A stretch of DNA of 64,000 nucleotides from Rhodospirillales bacterium (lineage in GTDB: Bacteria > Pseudomonadota > Alphaproteobacteria > Micavibrionales > Micavibrionaceae), in NCBI GenBank assembly GCA_020638295.1, contig JACKIU010000002.1:124001-188000 (forward strand), in the 5' to 3' direction. Made by a program: the position numbers and the translations under genes. Shown piece after piece: positions 36,086 to 45,396 of this stretch. Each line of letters opens with the position of its first letter. The first letter of the stretch is position 1. The notes under the pieces are model-generated. The model ran no database searches, was not told the origin of the DNA, and was given only the letters and a program-made list of their open reading frames with translations.

Positions 36086-38218
36086 TTAAGCGCCAACGGC
36101 AAACTTCGCGACAATGGCCACCAGCAAAATCGCCACGATATTGGCAATCTTGATCAGCGGGTTCACGGCCGGTCCGGCGGTATCTTTGTATGGATCGCCG
36201 ACTGTGTCGCCGGTGACTGCCGCTTTATGCGCATCAGAGCCTTTGCCGCCGTAATTGCCATCCTCGATATATTTCTTGGCGTTATCCCACGCACCGCCAC
36301 CGGCCGTCATGGAAATCGCCACAAAAATCCCGGTCACGATTGTCCCCAGGAGCATCGCCCCCAGGCATTGAAACGCCGCAACCATGTCGCCCGTCACCTC
36401 ATGGACTACAACCCACAAGACTGCCGGAGCCAGCACAGGCAGGAGCGAAGGCACAACCATTTCACCAATCGCCGCCTTGGTCAGAAGGTCAACAGCCGTG
36501 CCGTATTCCGGCTTGGCTTTACCCTCCATAATGCCGGGAATTTCCTTGAACTGGCGACGCACCTCAATCACCACAGATGAAGCCGCCCGGCCCACCGCCG
36601 TCATCGACAAAGCGCTAAACAGATACGGCAACAATCCGCCAAGGAACAAACCAATCACCACATACGGATTGGTCAGATTGAACTGAATACCGGCCAAATC
36701 AGGTAAGTAATGCGCTATCTCCTCGGTATAGCCGGCAAACAGCACCAAGGCCGCCAAACCGGCACTGCCGATGGCATACCCCTTGGTCACGGCCTTGGTT
36801 GTATTGCCCACAGCATCCAGCGCGTCGGTCGTCGCCCGCACACCTTCCGGCAAATCGGCCATCTCGGCAATCCCCCCGGCATTGTCCGTCACCGGACCGT
36901 AGGCATCCAGCGCCACAACCATCCCGGCCAGCGACAGCATCGAGGTCGCGGAAATCGCAATCCCGTACAGCCCCGCCAGATCATAGGCCACATAGATACC
37001 GCCGCAAATCACCAGCACCGGCCAAGCCGTCGCCTCCATCGAAATCGCCAGACCGCGGATCACATTCGTCCCGTGCCCGGTCATAGAGGCCTTGGCAATC
37101 GTGCGCACCGGGCGATATGCGGTCGATGTATAATATTCGGTAATCCAGACAATCAGCCCGGTCACCGCCAACCCTGTCAAAATGCACAGGAACAACTCAA
37201 CCAGCGTGACCACGCCGCCACCGGCCAACGGCACCGCCGTTTCAACGCCGATATTCGCCAGCGCCACAGCAATCAACAGCGCTGAGAAAATAGCGCTGGC
37301 CGCAAAGCCCTTATACAGCGCACGCATGATATTCGTATCCCCGCTCAGCCGTACAAAGAACGTCCCGGCCACAGAGCCCAAAATACAAATCGCCCCGATA
37401 AACAGCGGCAACACCATCATATGCTCCACCATCCCCGGCGCAAACGTGCTGAACGCAATCAGCATCGTCGCCACCACGGTCACCGCATAGGTTTCAAACA
37501 AATCCGCCGCCATCCCGGCACAGTCACCGACATTGTCACCGACATTATCGGCAATCACCGCCGGGTTACGCGGGTCATCCTCAGGAATACCGGCCTCAAC
37601 CTTACCCACAAGGTCTGCGCCGACATCCGCCCCCTTGGTAAAGATCCCGCCGCCCAGCCGCGCAAAAATCGAAATTAACGACGCCCCAAAGCCAAGAGCC
37701 ACCAACCCTTCCAGAACATGACGCGTCGCACCCATCGCAGCCTCACCTTCAAGCCCGCTCATCCCGGTGCGATAGCGCAAATACACAAAATATCCGGTCA
37801 CGCCGAGCAGCCCCAGCCCAACAACCAGCATCCCGGTCACCGCACCGGCTTTAAATGCCACATTCAAAGCCTTTTCAAGGCTCTCGGTCGCCGCCTGCGT
37901 CGTGCGCACATTCGCCTTCACCGAAACCAGCATCCCGTTGTACCCGGCCAGCCCCGACAAAAACGCACCGATCATAAACCCGCACGCCACATGCGCGCCC
38001 AATAACAAATACAACAGCCCGGCCACAGCCACGCCGACAATAGCAATTGCCCGGTATTGACGCGCCAGATACGCACGCGCACCCTCCTGAATGGCCGCCG
38101 CGATCTCTTGCATGCGCTCGCTGCCTGCGCCCTGACTCATGATTTGCCGCGAAGCCAAAGCACTATAAATCAGCGCCAAAATCCCGCACGCCACGGTAAT
38201 CAATAATAGTGAAGACAT
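36086..38218 (-). CDS. hppA: Membrane-bound proton-translocating pyrophosphatase
   Basis: HppA couples pyrophosphate hydrolysis to proton pumping. From the ATG at 38218 it has 710 residues, about 16 membrane helices and the catalytic acidic motifs GGGIFTKGADVGADLVGKVEAGIPEDDPRNPAVIADNVGDNVGD (split here as ADVGADLVGK and DNVGDNVGD). The GNTTKAVTKG segment in the C-terminal half has Lys at the position that, in my reading, marks potassium-independent enzymes. The lone frame upstream to 38269 is not needed. Confidence 0.95.
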   Translation of the reverse strand: MSSLLLITVACGILALIYSALASRQIMSQGAGSERMQEIAAAIQEGARAYLARQYRAIAIVGVAVAGLLYLLLGAHVACGFMIGAFLSGLAGYNGMLVSVKANVRTTQAATESLEKALNVAFKAGAVTGMLVVGLGLLGVTGYFVYLRYRTGMSGLEGEAAMGATRHVLEGLVALGFGASLISIFARLGGGIFTKGADVGADLVGKVEAGIPEDDPRNPAVIADNVGDNVGDCAGMAADLFETYAVTVVATMLIAFSTFAPGMVEHMMVLPLFIGAICILGSVAGTFFVRLSGDTNIMRALYKGFAASAIFSALLIAVALANIGVETAVPLAGGGVVTLVELFLCILTGLAVTGLIVWITEYYTSTAYRPVRTIAKASMTGHGTNVIRGLAISMEATAWPVLVICGGIYVAYDLAGLYGIAISATSMLSLAGMVVALDAYGPVTDNAGGIAEMADLPEGVRATTDALDAVGNTTKAVTKGYAIGSAGLAALVLFAGYTEEIAHYLPDLAGIQFNLTNPYVVIGLFLGGLLPYLFSALSMTAVGRAASSVVIEVRRQFKEIPGIMEGKAKPEYGTAVDLLTKAAIGEMVVPSLLPVLAPAVLWVVVHEVTGDMVAAFQCLGAMLLGTIVTGIFVAISMTAGGGAWDNAKKYIEDGNYGGKGSDAHKAAVTGDTVGDPYKDTAGPAVNPLIKIANIVAILLVAIVAKFAVGA

Positions 38219-38373
38219 AATCCCCTCCCTGAACTGGAGTTTAAAATTCACACAGCAAACTCGGAACACACTGAATTCATTCAGAGTTTATTCCCCAAAG
38301 TGTACGCTTCCTAATAATCAAGACAACAGGGTTTTCCAAAACGCCCCAAAAATCCACAAAAAAAACAGGGGAC

Positions 38374-38411
38374 AAAAAGAACCCGCCTCGAAAGGCGGGG
38401 GAGGTTTTTTT
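38374..38411 (-). terminator. Bidirectional intrinsic terminator between fliL and hppA
   Basis: CCCGCC and GGCGGG form a perfect six-pair stem with a six-base loop (38382-38399). In the minus direction it is followed by TTCTTTTT, in the plus direction by GAGGTTTTTTT. It ends the fliL transcript before hppA. Confidence 0.8.
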
Positions 38412-38481
38412 GATGTATTAGAGGGTTCACATCAAGGTTTAAAACCGCGTAGCGTCCCGAACACGATCCGGAATCGAACTC

Positions 38482-38955
38482 TTAAATCGGACGCTGCTGC
38501 ACCACTTGCAACAAAACATCATGCACCGTACCTTCTCCGGCGACATCCGCGCTCACCTTATTCAGGCGCTTTTTCAAAATATCAACCTGAATAACGCCGC
38601 CTTTTAAGGCCGCATGCTTGTTCAAAACGCCATACATATCTTGAATAAACGCATCCTTGAGCCGTGGCGTAATCATCTCAACTTTAGCTTTGGCATCCGG
38701 ATCGGCAACTTCCAAAACCACAACCAGACTGACCGTCTGGCTCAAACCGTTATTATCGACAATGGGAAGAATGAGCGGATCCAGCTCGACAAACTCATAA
38801 TGCACATCATGATCGTCCTTTTTCTTGACTTCTTTCTCATGATCGACAACATCGACACCGGAAGCTTCCGCCGGTTGCATAAAATAAAAATACGCACCGG
38901 CACCACCACCACCAAGCACGATAAGCGCCCCCAACGCTATTAAAATCATCCGCAT
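38482..38955 (-). CDS. fliL: Flagellar basal-body protein FliL
   Basis: FliL is a single-pass inner-membrane protein that surrounds the stator and supports torque. The 157-residue product has a membrane anchor (ILIALGALIVLGGGGAGAYFYF), a charged linker, and a periplasmic domain with VELDPLILPIVDNN and PRLKDAFIQDMYGVL. It stands apart from other flagellar genes except motA and motB 13 kb away. Confidence 0.85.
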   Translation of the reverse strand: MRMILIALGALIVLGGGGAGAYFYFMQPAEASGVDVVDHEKEVKKKDDHDVHYEFVELDPLILPIVDNNGLSQTVSLVVVLEVADPDAKAKVEMITPRLKDAFIQDMYGVLNKHAALKGGVIQVDILKKRLNKVSADVAGEGTVHDVLLQVVQQRPI

Positions 38956-39072
38956 TTCTACACCCTAATGTTTTTTATGAACCCTAACGTATTTATGTTA
39001 AAGTAAAAGACTTAAGGCCCGGTTATTATTGTATAAAATTTTATGAAATTTAAGGGCGAGACAAGCAAAGAA

Positions 39073-39543
39073 CTATTCGAAAACATGAGCTACGCTGTCC
39101 AAAACCCCATTGACCAGCGCCACCTCGCTACGCTCATAGAAACCATGCGCCACATTGAGATAATCGTTAATTATAATAGCTTTATCAATATCTTGCACCA
39201 AAAGCTCGTACGCCCCGCAAACCAGAATTGCCCGCAGCAATGGCTCTACATCCCGATCTTGTGCATCCTTCTTCAGATTGGCATCAATCACCGCTTCCAG
39301 CTCTGTCCGGCGTTCATCGACGCCGAATAAGATTTTCTTTAACAGAGCACCATCGGGCGCAATCAACCGCTGCCCGTCAATTTCCATGCCTGAACGGCTA
39401 TGAAGATAATCATCCAGAACAACCCGTACACTCTGCTCATTCTGACTCATCTGATACAACGCCTGCACAGCGCTTAAGCGTGCCGACAACGCTTTGGCTT
39501 TGGGCGAAGAAGTATCCTCAACCTGTTCTTGATCCTTACTCAC
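39073..39543 (-). CDS. nusB: Transcription antitermination factor NusB
   Basis: NusB with S10 binds boxA in rRNA leaders and prevents premature termination. The 156-residue protein has LSAVQALYQMSQ, LRAILVCGAYELL and INDYLNVAHGFYERSEVALVNGVLD. It starts at a GTG whose bases overlap the ribH stop. It ends the riboflavin run. Confidence 0.94.
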   Translation of the reverse strand: MSKDQEQVEDTSSPKAKALSARLSAVQALYQMSQNEQSVRVVLDDYLHSRSGMEIDGQRLIAPDGALLKKILFGVDERRTELEAVIDANLKKDAQDRDVEPLLRAILVCGAYELLVQDIDKAIIINDYLNVAHGFYERSEVALVNGVLDSVAHVFE

Positions 39544-39980
39544 GCCTCACCCTTCCCGAGAAAATGACGCTTATGCACCATCATCGCCAACGCCGCCACT
39601 ACAGCATCCCGTCCTTTATTCTTTTTCTCCGGCAACGCGCGCTCCATCGCCTGCGCCCGGCTCTCGCACGTCAAAATCCCATTGCCGATGCAAAGCCCCT
39701 CGCGAATAGACAAATCCATAAGCCCACGAGCGCTTTCCCCCGCGACAATATCGTAATGCGAAGTTTCGCCCCGGATCACACAACCCAGCGCCACAAACCC
39801 GTTATATTTCTGCGCAGAAAAACCAATCGCCGCCGGAATTTCAAGCGCCCCGGGCACTTCAATCCGGTCAAACGGCACACCTTTCGCCTCAAGTGTCTCA
39901 ACCGCCCCGCGCACCAGCGCATCGGCGATATCCTCATAAAAACGAGCTTCAACAATCAGAATACGAGGCTTATCAGACAT
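39540..39980 (-). CDS. ribH: 6,7-dimethyl-8-ribityllumazine synthase
   Basis: RibH joins the ribityl-pyrimidine and dihydroxybutanone phosphate into lumazine. The 146-residue product has RVxGALEIPAAI-type sequence (VPGALEIPAAIGF), VALGCVIRGETSHYDIV and the catalytic His in that motif. It lies between ribBA (nine-base gap) and nusB (overlap). Confidence 0.95.
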   Translation of the reverse strand: MSDKPRILIVEARFYEDIADALVRGAVETLEAKGVPFDRIEVPGALEIPAAIGFSAQKYNGFVALGCVIRGETSHYDIVAGESARGLMDLSIREGLCIGNGILTCESRAQAMERALPEKKNKGRDAVVAALAMMVHKRHFLGKGEA

Positions 39981-39989
39981 TTTCGAACA

Positions 39990-41105
39990 TTAAAACCTTA
40001 TCGATTTGTAGTCAGTTATATACAGCCCATAACCTTCCAAACCAACTACATTTTTCGGATGATCAGTCAAAAGCACCATCTCGGACACCCCAAGGTCTTT
40101 CAAAATCTGCGCCCCAATCCCGTAACGCCGCAAAGCCCCACCTTCGCTGGATTGCACTTGCCCCTTCAAACGCCGTGAAAGAGCATCGGCCCGTGACTCA
40201 CGCAAAATCACAACGACGCCGCATTCGGCCTCACCAATCATTTCCATTGCCGCGTGCAACGTAGAATCTTCACCCGCACCCAAAACATCATTCATCACAT
40301 TCACCGCATGCATCCGCACCAATACCGGCTCTTTGGCGGATCTGATATCGCCTTTCACCAGCACCGCATGCTCGGCATACTGCACCGTACTGGCATACAG
40401 CATGAACCGAAATAACCCGCCATAACGGCTCACCAGCGTGTCTTCATGAATACATTCAACCAGCATTTCGCGTGCGCTGCGATAGGCGATCAAATCCTCA
40501 ATCGTCCCGATTTTCAGACCGTGGCGTTCCGCAAACTCGATCAAATCCGGCAAGCGCGCCATCGTCCCGTCATCATTCATGATCTCGCAAATCACCCCGG
40601 CACCGGAAAAACCGGCCATCCGCGCCAAATCAACCGCCGCCTCCGTATGCCCGGCCCGCTCCAGCACCCCGCCATCCCGCGCCAGCAAAGGAAACACATG
40701 GCCGGGGGTGGCGATTGTCTGCGCAGAGCTTTCCGGATGAATGGCCGCCTGAATTGTCGTCGCCCGGTCCGCTGCCGAAATCCCGGTTGTCACCCCTTCT
40801 TTAGCCTCAATCGAAACGGTAAAGGCCGTGCGGTGACGCGTGTTATCCCCGCGCCCCATCAGCTCAAGCCCCAAACGCTCAACCATCACCCGCTCCATCG
40901 GCAAGCAAATCAAGCCGCGCCCGTCCTTGGCCATAAAATTGATATTTTCGGGCGTAGCCATCTCCGCCGCAATAATCAAGTCCCCTTCATTCTCGCGATT
41001 TTCATCATCAACCAGAATCACCGGTTTCCCGGCGCGCATATCTTCAAGAATTTCATCGATACTCGCCAGCGCATCATCCGTTTTTTTCATCGCCGCTTCA
41101 CTCAT
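39990..41105 (-). CDS. ribBA: RibB with a degenerate RibA-like domain (RibBX type)
   Basis: The N-terminal 210 residues are a normal dihydroxybutanone-phosphate synthase (DDENRENEGDLIIAAE, HTEAAVDLARMAG), which makes the four-carbon unit of riboflavin. The C-terminal part follows the GTP cyclohydrolase II fold but lacks its zinc-binding cysteines: where active enzymes have a Cys-containing HSECLTGD region, this one has HAVNVMNDVLGAGEDS. It is thus probably inactive as RibA, as in the RibBX proteins of proteobacteria. A separate ribA should exist elsewhere. Start overlaps the ribE stop. Confidence 0.9.
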   Translation of the reverse strand: MSEAAMKKTDDALASIDEILEDMRAGKPVILVDDENRENEGDLIIAAEMATPENINFMAKDGRGLICLPMERVMVERLGLELMGRGDNTRHRTAFTVSIEAKEGVTTGISAADRATTIQAAIHPESSAQTIATPGHVFPLLARDGGVLERAGHTEAAVDLARMAGFSGAGVICEIMNDDGTMARLPDLIEFAERHGLKIGTIEDLIAYRSAREMLVECIHEDTLVSRYGGLFRFMLYASTVQYAEHAVLVKGDIRSAKEPVLVRMHAVNVMNDVLGAGEDSTLHAAMEMIGEAECGVVVILRESRADALSRRLKGQVQSSEGGALRRYGIGAQILKDLGVSEMVLLTDHPKNVVGLEGYGLYITDYKSIRF

Positions 41106-41707
41106 ACCACCACCTCAAGCATTCTGGCCACATAGCGCGCCAGCATATCAATCTCGATATTCAATGTATCTCCAACCTGCTTATCGCTCAAATTCGTGTG
41201 ATCCCACGTATGCGGAATAATATTCACGCCAAAAACATTGGCTTCAACCTCATTCACCGTCAACGAAACCCCATCCAGCGCCACCGAACCTTTCGGTGCA
41301 ATGAACCGCGCCAGTGCTTCCGGCGCCTGAATTTTCAAACGATGTGAATCACCGTCCAACCGCACAGAAACCAAGGTCGCCAGCCCATCCACATGCCCCG
41401 AAACAATATGCCCGCCCATCTCGTCCCCCAGACGCAAAGACGGTTCAAGATTGACCCGCGTACCGTCCGTCCATTCTGAAATGCCCGTTTTCGAAAGGCT
41501 CTCCGCCGACACCTCAACGGTAAACCAATCCTCGCCCCCCTCTTCCACTGACAAGTCAACCACGGTCAGGCAACAGCCGGAACAGGCCATCGACGCACCA
41601 ATCTTTTCGCGCGATAAATCTAATCCCGTCTCAATCACAATCCGCCAATCCCCATCCTTTTCAATGGAGCGAACACGACCAACATCTTGAATAAGCCCGG
41701 TAAACAT
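41102..41707 (-). CDS. ribE: Riboflavin synthase, alpha subunit
   Basis: The enzyme dismutates two lumazines into riboflavin. The 201-residue product has the two lumazine-binding repeats, beginning MFTGLIQDVGRVRSIEK, with ACSGCCLTVVDL in the first and GSVALDGVSLTVNEVE in the second. It overlaps ribBA by four bases. Confidence 0.95.
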   Translation of the reverse strand: MFTGLIQDVGRVRSIEKDGDWRIVIETGLDLSREKIGASMACSGCCLTVVDLSVEEGGEDWFTVEVSAESLSKTGISEWTDGTRVNLEPSLRLGDEMGGHIVSGHVDGLATLVSVRLDGDSHRLKIQAPEALARFIAPKGSVALDGVSLTVNEVEANVFGVNIIPHTWDHTNLSDKQVGDTLNIEIDMLARYVARMLEVVV

Positions 41708-41719
41708 TTTCTACTTTCC

Positions 41720-41816
41720 CGTCATTGCGAGGAGGGCGAAGCCCGACGCGGCAATCCATTTATTAAGAGTTGGATTGCTTCGCGGAGTTTATGCCCCAGA
41801 GGGTACTCGCAATGAC
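41720..41816 (+). repeat. Dispersed palindromic repeat, family 2
   Basis: It starts CGTCATTGCGAGGAGG, passes CGCGGCAATCCATT and TGGATTGCTTCGCG, and ends CTCGCAATGAC, with long inverted ends. It fills the gap between ribE and ribD inside the riboflavin run. Confidence 0.8.
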
Positions 41817-41822
41817 AAAGGC

Positions 41823-42800
41823 TTAAACAATTGTCCCATAGATTTCCAGCACATCTTCACCCAGAACGCGGCTTTTTTGGTGTTTCAGCCCATAATCCCG
41901 GATTAATTCATCGCTCGTGATCCCTTGAACACCGTTTTCACCAAGTTCCACAGGCGACCGGCACAACTGAAATTCATCAACCACTCCCGCATCTAAAAAC
42001 GCCCGGTGCACCTGCGCTCCGCCCTCAACCAGCAGCCGCGTAATCCCTTCTTCCGCGAGATATTCCAAAACCTGTTCGATCCCACCCTGCCGACAAATCT
42101 CAAACCCCGGCGCATCTTGAATTCGCCCGCGCCGGTCGAGCACAACCCGCAACGCTTCATGTTCAAAACCATCCAGTCGTGTGGTTAAGCGCGGTTGATC
42201 CACCAGATAGGTTTCAGAACCCACCAAAATCGCATCATGCATGGAGCGCTGCAGATGCATAAACCGACTGGCCAAATCACCGCTGATTTGCGTTCGCTGA
42301 CCGGGGGCCGCCGCAATTTTTCCATCAGCCGATACAGCGCATTTCAGGGTCACCATGGGCCGTTCCTGCGTCACGCGGTTGATAAATCCACAGTTCAGCG
42401 CCAGCGCTTCAGCCTCGCATACATTTTCAACCACCTCAATCCCGGCCTCGCGCAGCATCAAAACGCCGCGCCCCGAAACCCGCGGGTCAGGATCGCCGCA
42501 CGCTACAACCACCCGCAACACCCCCGCATCAATCAACGCCTGCGCGCAAGGACCCGTCTGCCCCGTATGCGAACACGGCTCGAGTGACACGTACGCACAC
42601 GCCCCCTTAGCTTCACGCCCGGCCATTTTCAGCGCCAGCGCCTCGGCATGTGGCCGCCCGCCTCTGCCCGTATGTGCCGCCGCAATCACCGCCTCATCCT
42701 TGAGCAAAACACACCCGACCGCCGGGTTCGGCGCCACCAGCCCCAAACCCCGCCGGGCCCTGTTCAAAGCCATGCGCATATAGTGAATATCAATGTCCAT
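41823..42800 (-). CDS. ribD: Bifunctional riboflavin deaminase-reductase RibD
   Basis: RibD deaminates and then reduces the ring-opened pyrimidine. From the ATG at 42800 it has 325 residues: a zinc deaminase domain (GGRPHAEALAL, SLEPCSHTGQTGPCAQAL) and a reductase domain (CAVSADGKIA, RLLVEGGAQVHRAFL). The alternative start at 42821 falls inside a dispersed repeat and is rejected. It precedes ribE, with a repeat between them. Confidence 0.94.
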   Translation of the reverse strand: MDIDIHYMRMALNRARRGLGLVAPNPAVGCVLLKDEAVIAAAHTGRGGRPHAEALALKMAGREAKGACAYVSLEPCSHTGQTGPCAQALIDAGVLRVVVACGDPDPRVSGRGVLMLREAGIEVVENVCEAEALALNCGFINRVTQERPMVTLKCAVSADGKIAAAPGQRTQISGDLASRFMHLQRSMHDAILVGSETYLVDQPRLTTRLDGFEHEALRVVLDRRGRIQDAPGFEICRQGGIEQVLEYLAEEGITRLLVEGGAQVHRAFLDAGVVDEFQLCRSPVELGENGVQGITSDELIRDYGLKHQKSRVLGEDVLEIYGTIV

Positions 42801-42815
42801 GAAATTCAAATTATA

Positions 42816-42906
42816 TGTCATCCCGAGCGAAGTCGAGGGATCTTAACCAATATCCGGTAAATAAGATTCATCCACTGCGGGCATACGCACTCCGGTCGGA
42901 ATGACA
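42816..42906 (+). repeat. Dispersed palindromic repeat, family 1
   Basis: The ends TGTCATCCCGAGCGAAGTCGAGGGATC and CCGGTCGGAATGACA are inverted relatives. It separates nrdR from ribD. Its sequence is closest to 45617-45701 over the first 30 bases. Confidence 0.75.
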
Positions 42907-42918
42907 TTAACAGAGAAT

Positions 42919-43389
42919 CTATTTCTTACTCTTCGATTTCAACGCCCGGACATCTTCAAGGAAATCATCAAAATCCTCGGGCTTGCGAAAATCTTTATAA
43001 ACGCTAGCATAACGGATATACCCGATCGCATCGAGCCCCTTGAGCTCAGCCATCACCTCCGCGCCAATCACATCCGAGGAAATCTCCTGCTCTCCGCGCG
43101 ATTCCAGCTTACGCACAATCGCACTGGCGGTTTTCTCAATTTCTTCGATCTCCACCGGGCGTTTCTGCAAAGCAATCTGCATCGATTTGATAATCTTGTC
43201 GCGATCAAACGGCTGCTTGCGTCCACCGCTTTTCAGCACCGTCATCTCGCGCAACTGCACCCGCTCAAATGTGGTGAAACGCTCTTCGCATTCCGGACAA
43301 AAACGCCGCCGCCGGATAACGGAATTATCCTCGCTCGGACGCGAATCCTTCACCTGCGTTTCTTCATGTCCACAAAACGGGCAGCGCAT
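42919..43389 (-). CDS. nrdR: Transcriptional repressor NrdR
   Basis: NrdR represses ribonucleotide reductase genes through an ATP-cone that senses dATP. From the ATG at 43389 the 156-residue protein has the zinc ribbon MRCPFCGHEETQVKDSRP and RRRFCPECEERFTTFE followed by the ATP-cone (KSGGRKQPFDRDKIIKSM). The tail KSKSKK is basic. The longer frame from 43533 overlaps glyA and is rejected. Confidence 0.96.
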   Translation of the reverse strand: MRCPFCGHEETQVKDSRPSEDNSVIRRRRFCPECEERFTTFERVQLREMTVLKSGGRKQPFDRDKIIKSMQIALQKRPVEIEEIEKTASAIVRKLESRGEQEISSDVIGAEVMAELKGLDAIGYIRYASVYKDFRKPEDFDDFLEDVRALKSKSKK

Positions 43390-43408
43390 CTGAGCCCCTT
43401 TCAGCGTT

Positions 43409-44728
43409 TTAAAGTGCTTCTTTATAAATCGGATATTTACCCAGCAAAGCCTTAACCTCAGCGGCAACGCTTTGCTCAACAGCCGCATCACCTTCCTCGC
43501 CCTTCTCAACAAGACCATCGAGAATATCGGCAATCCAGTTACCGACCTTGCGGAATTCCGCCTCGCTCAAACCGCGCGTTGTCCCCGCCGGGCTACCCAG
43601 ACGCAAACCGGAAGTCTTCCACGCAGATTGCGGGTCATTCGGGATCGTGTTGCGGTTACAGTTCAGATGCGCGCGATAAAGCGCCTTTTGCGCCGGCAAA
43701 CCAACCAAGCCCTGCTTTTGCAGATCAAGCAGGAACACATGCGTATCAGTCCCACCGGAAACAACCTTATAACCACGCTCATCCAACGCAGCCGCCATTG
43801 TCCGCGCATTTGCCACAACATTCTGCGCATACACCTTAAACTCCGGCTTCATCGCCTGACCCAGAGCAACCGCCTTACCGGCAATCACATGCTCCAGCGG
43901 CCCACCCTGCATACCGGGGAACACAGCAGAGTTAATCTTTTTGGAAAGCTCTTCATCATTCCACATGATCATCCCGCCACGCGGCCCGCGCAACGTCTTG
44001 TGTGTCGTCGTCGTCACCACATGCGCATAATCACAAGGGTTCGGCAAAACACCACCGGCAATCAACCCCGCATAATGCGCCACATCAGCCAACAACCACG
44101 AACCCTGCTTGTCAGCAATCTCACGGAAACGCTTCCAGTCAATCTCACGGGAATACGCCGAAGCTCCGCACACCAGCATGTCCGGCCTGTGCTCAGCAGC
44201 CATTTCCTCAACCATCCCGTAATCAATTTGGCCATCCTGATCGCGCACACCATATTGCGTCACATCAAACCATTTACCCGAAACGTTTACAGGTGAACCA
44301 TGGGTCAAATGCCCCCCGTGATCCAGCGCCATAGACACAATTTTCGCCCCCGGCTCAATCAACGCAAGGTATACAGCCTGGTTCGCCTGCGAACCGGAGT
44401 TCGGCTGCACATTGGCGAATTTACAGTTGAACAGTTTGCAGGCGCGGTCGATCGCCAGTTGCTCGACAGTGTCGACATTGTCGCACCCGCTGTAATAACG
44501 CTTCCCCGGCAGCCCTTCGGCATATTTGTTCGTCAGCACGGAGCCCTGCGCATCAATCACCGCCCAGGACGTCATGTTCTCGGAAGCAATCAGCTCCAGG
44601 TAATCTTCCTGCCGCTGGCGTTCCGCAACAATCGCGTTATAAATCTCCGGGTCGACGTCTTTAAGACGGGCATTGTAAAAATCTTCCATGTCATTGGCCT
44701 CTTTGTTTTTCAGGGCTGCGTTGCTCAT
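43409..44728 (-). CDS. glyA: Serine hydroxymethyltransferase
   Basis: GlyA interconverts serine and glycine with tetrahydrofolate. The 439-residue PLP enzyme has ELIASENMTSWAV, the PLP lysine in VVTTTTHKTLRGPRGGMI and TSGLRLGSPAGTTRGL. It lies 19 bases before nrdR. The first 14 residues form a short extension before MEDFYNARL. Confidence 0.97.
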   Translation of the reverse strand: MSNAALKNKEANDMEDFYNARLKDVDPEIYNAIVAERQRQEDYLELIASENMTSWAVIDAQGSVLTNKYAEGLPGKRYYSGCDNVDTVEQLAIDRACKLFNCKFANVQPNSGSQANQAVYLALIEPGAKIVSMALDHGGHLTHGSPVNVSGKWFDVTQYGVRDQDGQIDYGMVEEMAAEHRPDMLVCGASAYSREIDWKRFREIADKQGSWLLADVAHYAGLIAGGVLPNPCDYAHVVTTTTHKTLRGPRGGMIMWNDEELSKKINSAVFPGMQGGPLEHVIAGKAVALGQAMKPEFKVYAQNVVANARTMAAALDERGYKVVSGGTDTHVFLLDLQKQGLVGLPAQKALYRAHLNCNRNTIPNDPQSAWKTSGLRLGSPAGTTRGLSEAEFRKVGNWIADILDGLVEKGEEGDAAVEQSVAAEVKALLGKYPIYKEAL

Positions 44729-44752
44729 AATAAAATTTTCCTTTTCAATTTT

Positions 44753-44823
44753 ACGCGGAGCTTCGGAGTTTCGGAGAAATCAATGCAAAAAACTTAAAAC
44801 TCTGCACCTCCGGAACTCCGCGT
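44753..44823 (+). repeat. Inverted repeat between rpiB and glyA
   Basis: Arms 44753-44768 (ACGCGGAGCTTCGGAG) and 44808-44823 (CTCCGGAACTCCGCGT) pair at 14 of 16 positions around a 39-base A-rich loop. It occupies the rpiB-glyA gap and would form a hairpin in their shared transcript. Confidence 0.65.
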
Positions 44824-44827
44824 TAAT

Positions 44828-45256
44828 TTAACTTTTTAATTTTTCAACTCTTCTTTGATGCCGTCCGCCTTCAAATTCTGTATTCAAAAATGCCTCAACA
44901 ATATCAAACGCAACCTCTTCACCGATAATCCGCGCGCCAAGGGCCAGCACATTCGCATCATTATGCGCCCGGGTCAAGCGCGCCATCGTTACGTCCGTAC
45001 ACAACGCCGCTCTCACCGCCTTGTTACGGTTCGCCGCAATCGAAATTCCGATGCCCGTCCCGCAAATCACAATGCCCTGCTCGGCCTCCCCCGAAGCGAT
45101 CGCTTCGGCGAGTTTTCGCCCATATTCAGGATAATCGACCGACTCAGCCGAATCCGCCCCCAAATCGAGCCACTCAACATCACCAAAGCGCGCTTTAATC
45201 GCTTCTTTCAAAGAATACCCGCCGTGATCGCAGGCGATGGCCAATTTACGTTTCAT
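44828..45256 (-). CDS. rpiB: Ribose-5-phosphate isomerase B
   Basis: RpiB interconverts ribose- and ribulose-5-phosphate. The 142-residue product has AIACDHGGYSLKEAI, the catalytic Cys in VICGTGIGISIAANR and AHNDANVLALGARII. It leads the rpiB-glyA-nrdR-rib run, as in many alphaproteobacteria. Confidence 0.95.
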   Translation of the reverse strand: MKRKLAIACDHGGYSLKEAIKARFGDVEWLDLGADSAESVDYPEYGRKLAEAIASGEAEQGIVICGTGIGISIAANRNKAVRAALCTDVTMARLTRAHNDANVLALGARIIGEEVAFDIVEAFLNTEFEGGRHQRRVEKLKS

Positions 45257-45305
45257 GCCACAATATATAGTGTGCCCACCGGCAAGAAATCAATCCCTAA
45301 ATAAT

Positions 45306-45395
45306 CGTCATTGCGAGGAGGGCCGAAGGCCTGACGCGGCAATCCATCTATGTAAGAGCTGGATTGCTTCGTCGCATTCGCTCCTCGCAATGACG
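45306..45395 (+). repeat. Dispersed palindromic repeat, family 2
   Basis: CGTCATTGCGAGGAGGGCC at the left and GCTCCTCGCAATGACG at the right are inverted copies, with CGCGGCAATCCATC and GGATTGCTTCG inside. It ends one base before the stop codon of the small gene at 45397. Confidence 0.8.
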
Positions 45396-45396
45396 G

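Noticed and set aside
37718..38005. Pro-, His- and Arg-rich plus-strand frame opposite hppA
   Set aside because: Shadow of the hppA reading frame.
42822..42918. FMN riboswitch ahead of ribD
   Set aside because: The gap is filled by a dispersed repeat and lacks the conserved RFN element sequence; none is seen before ribE either.
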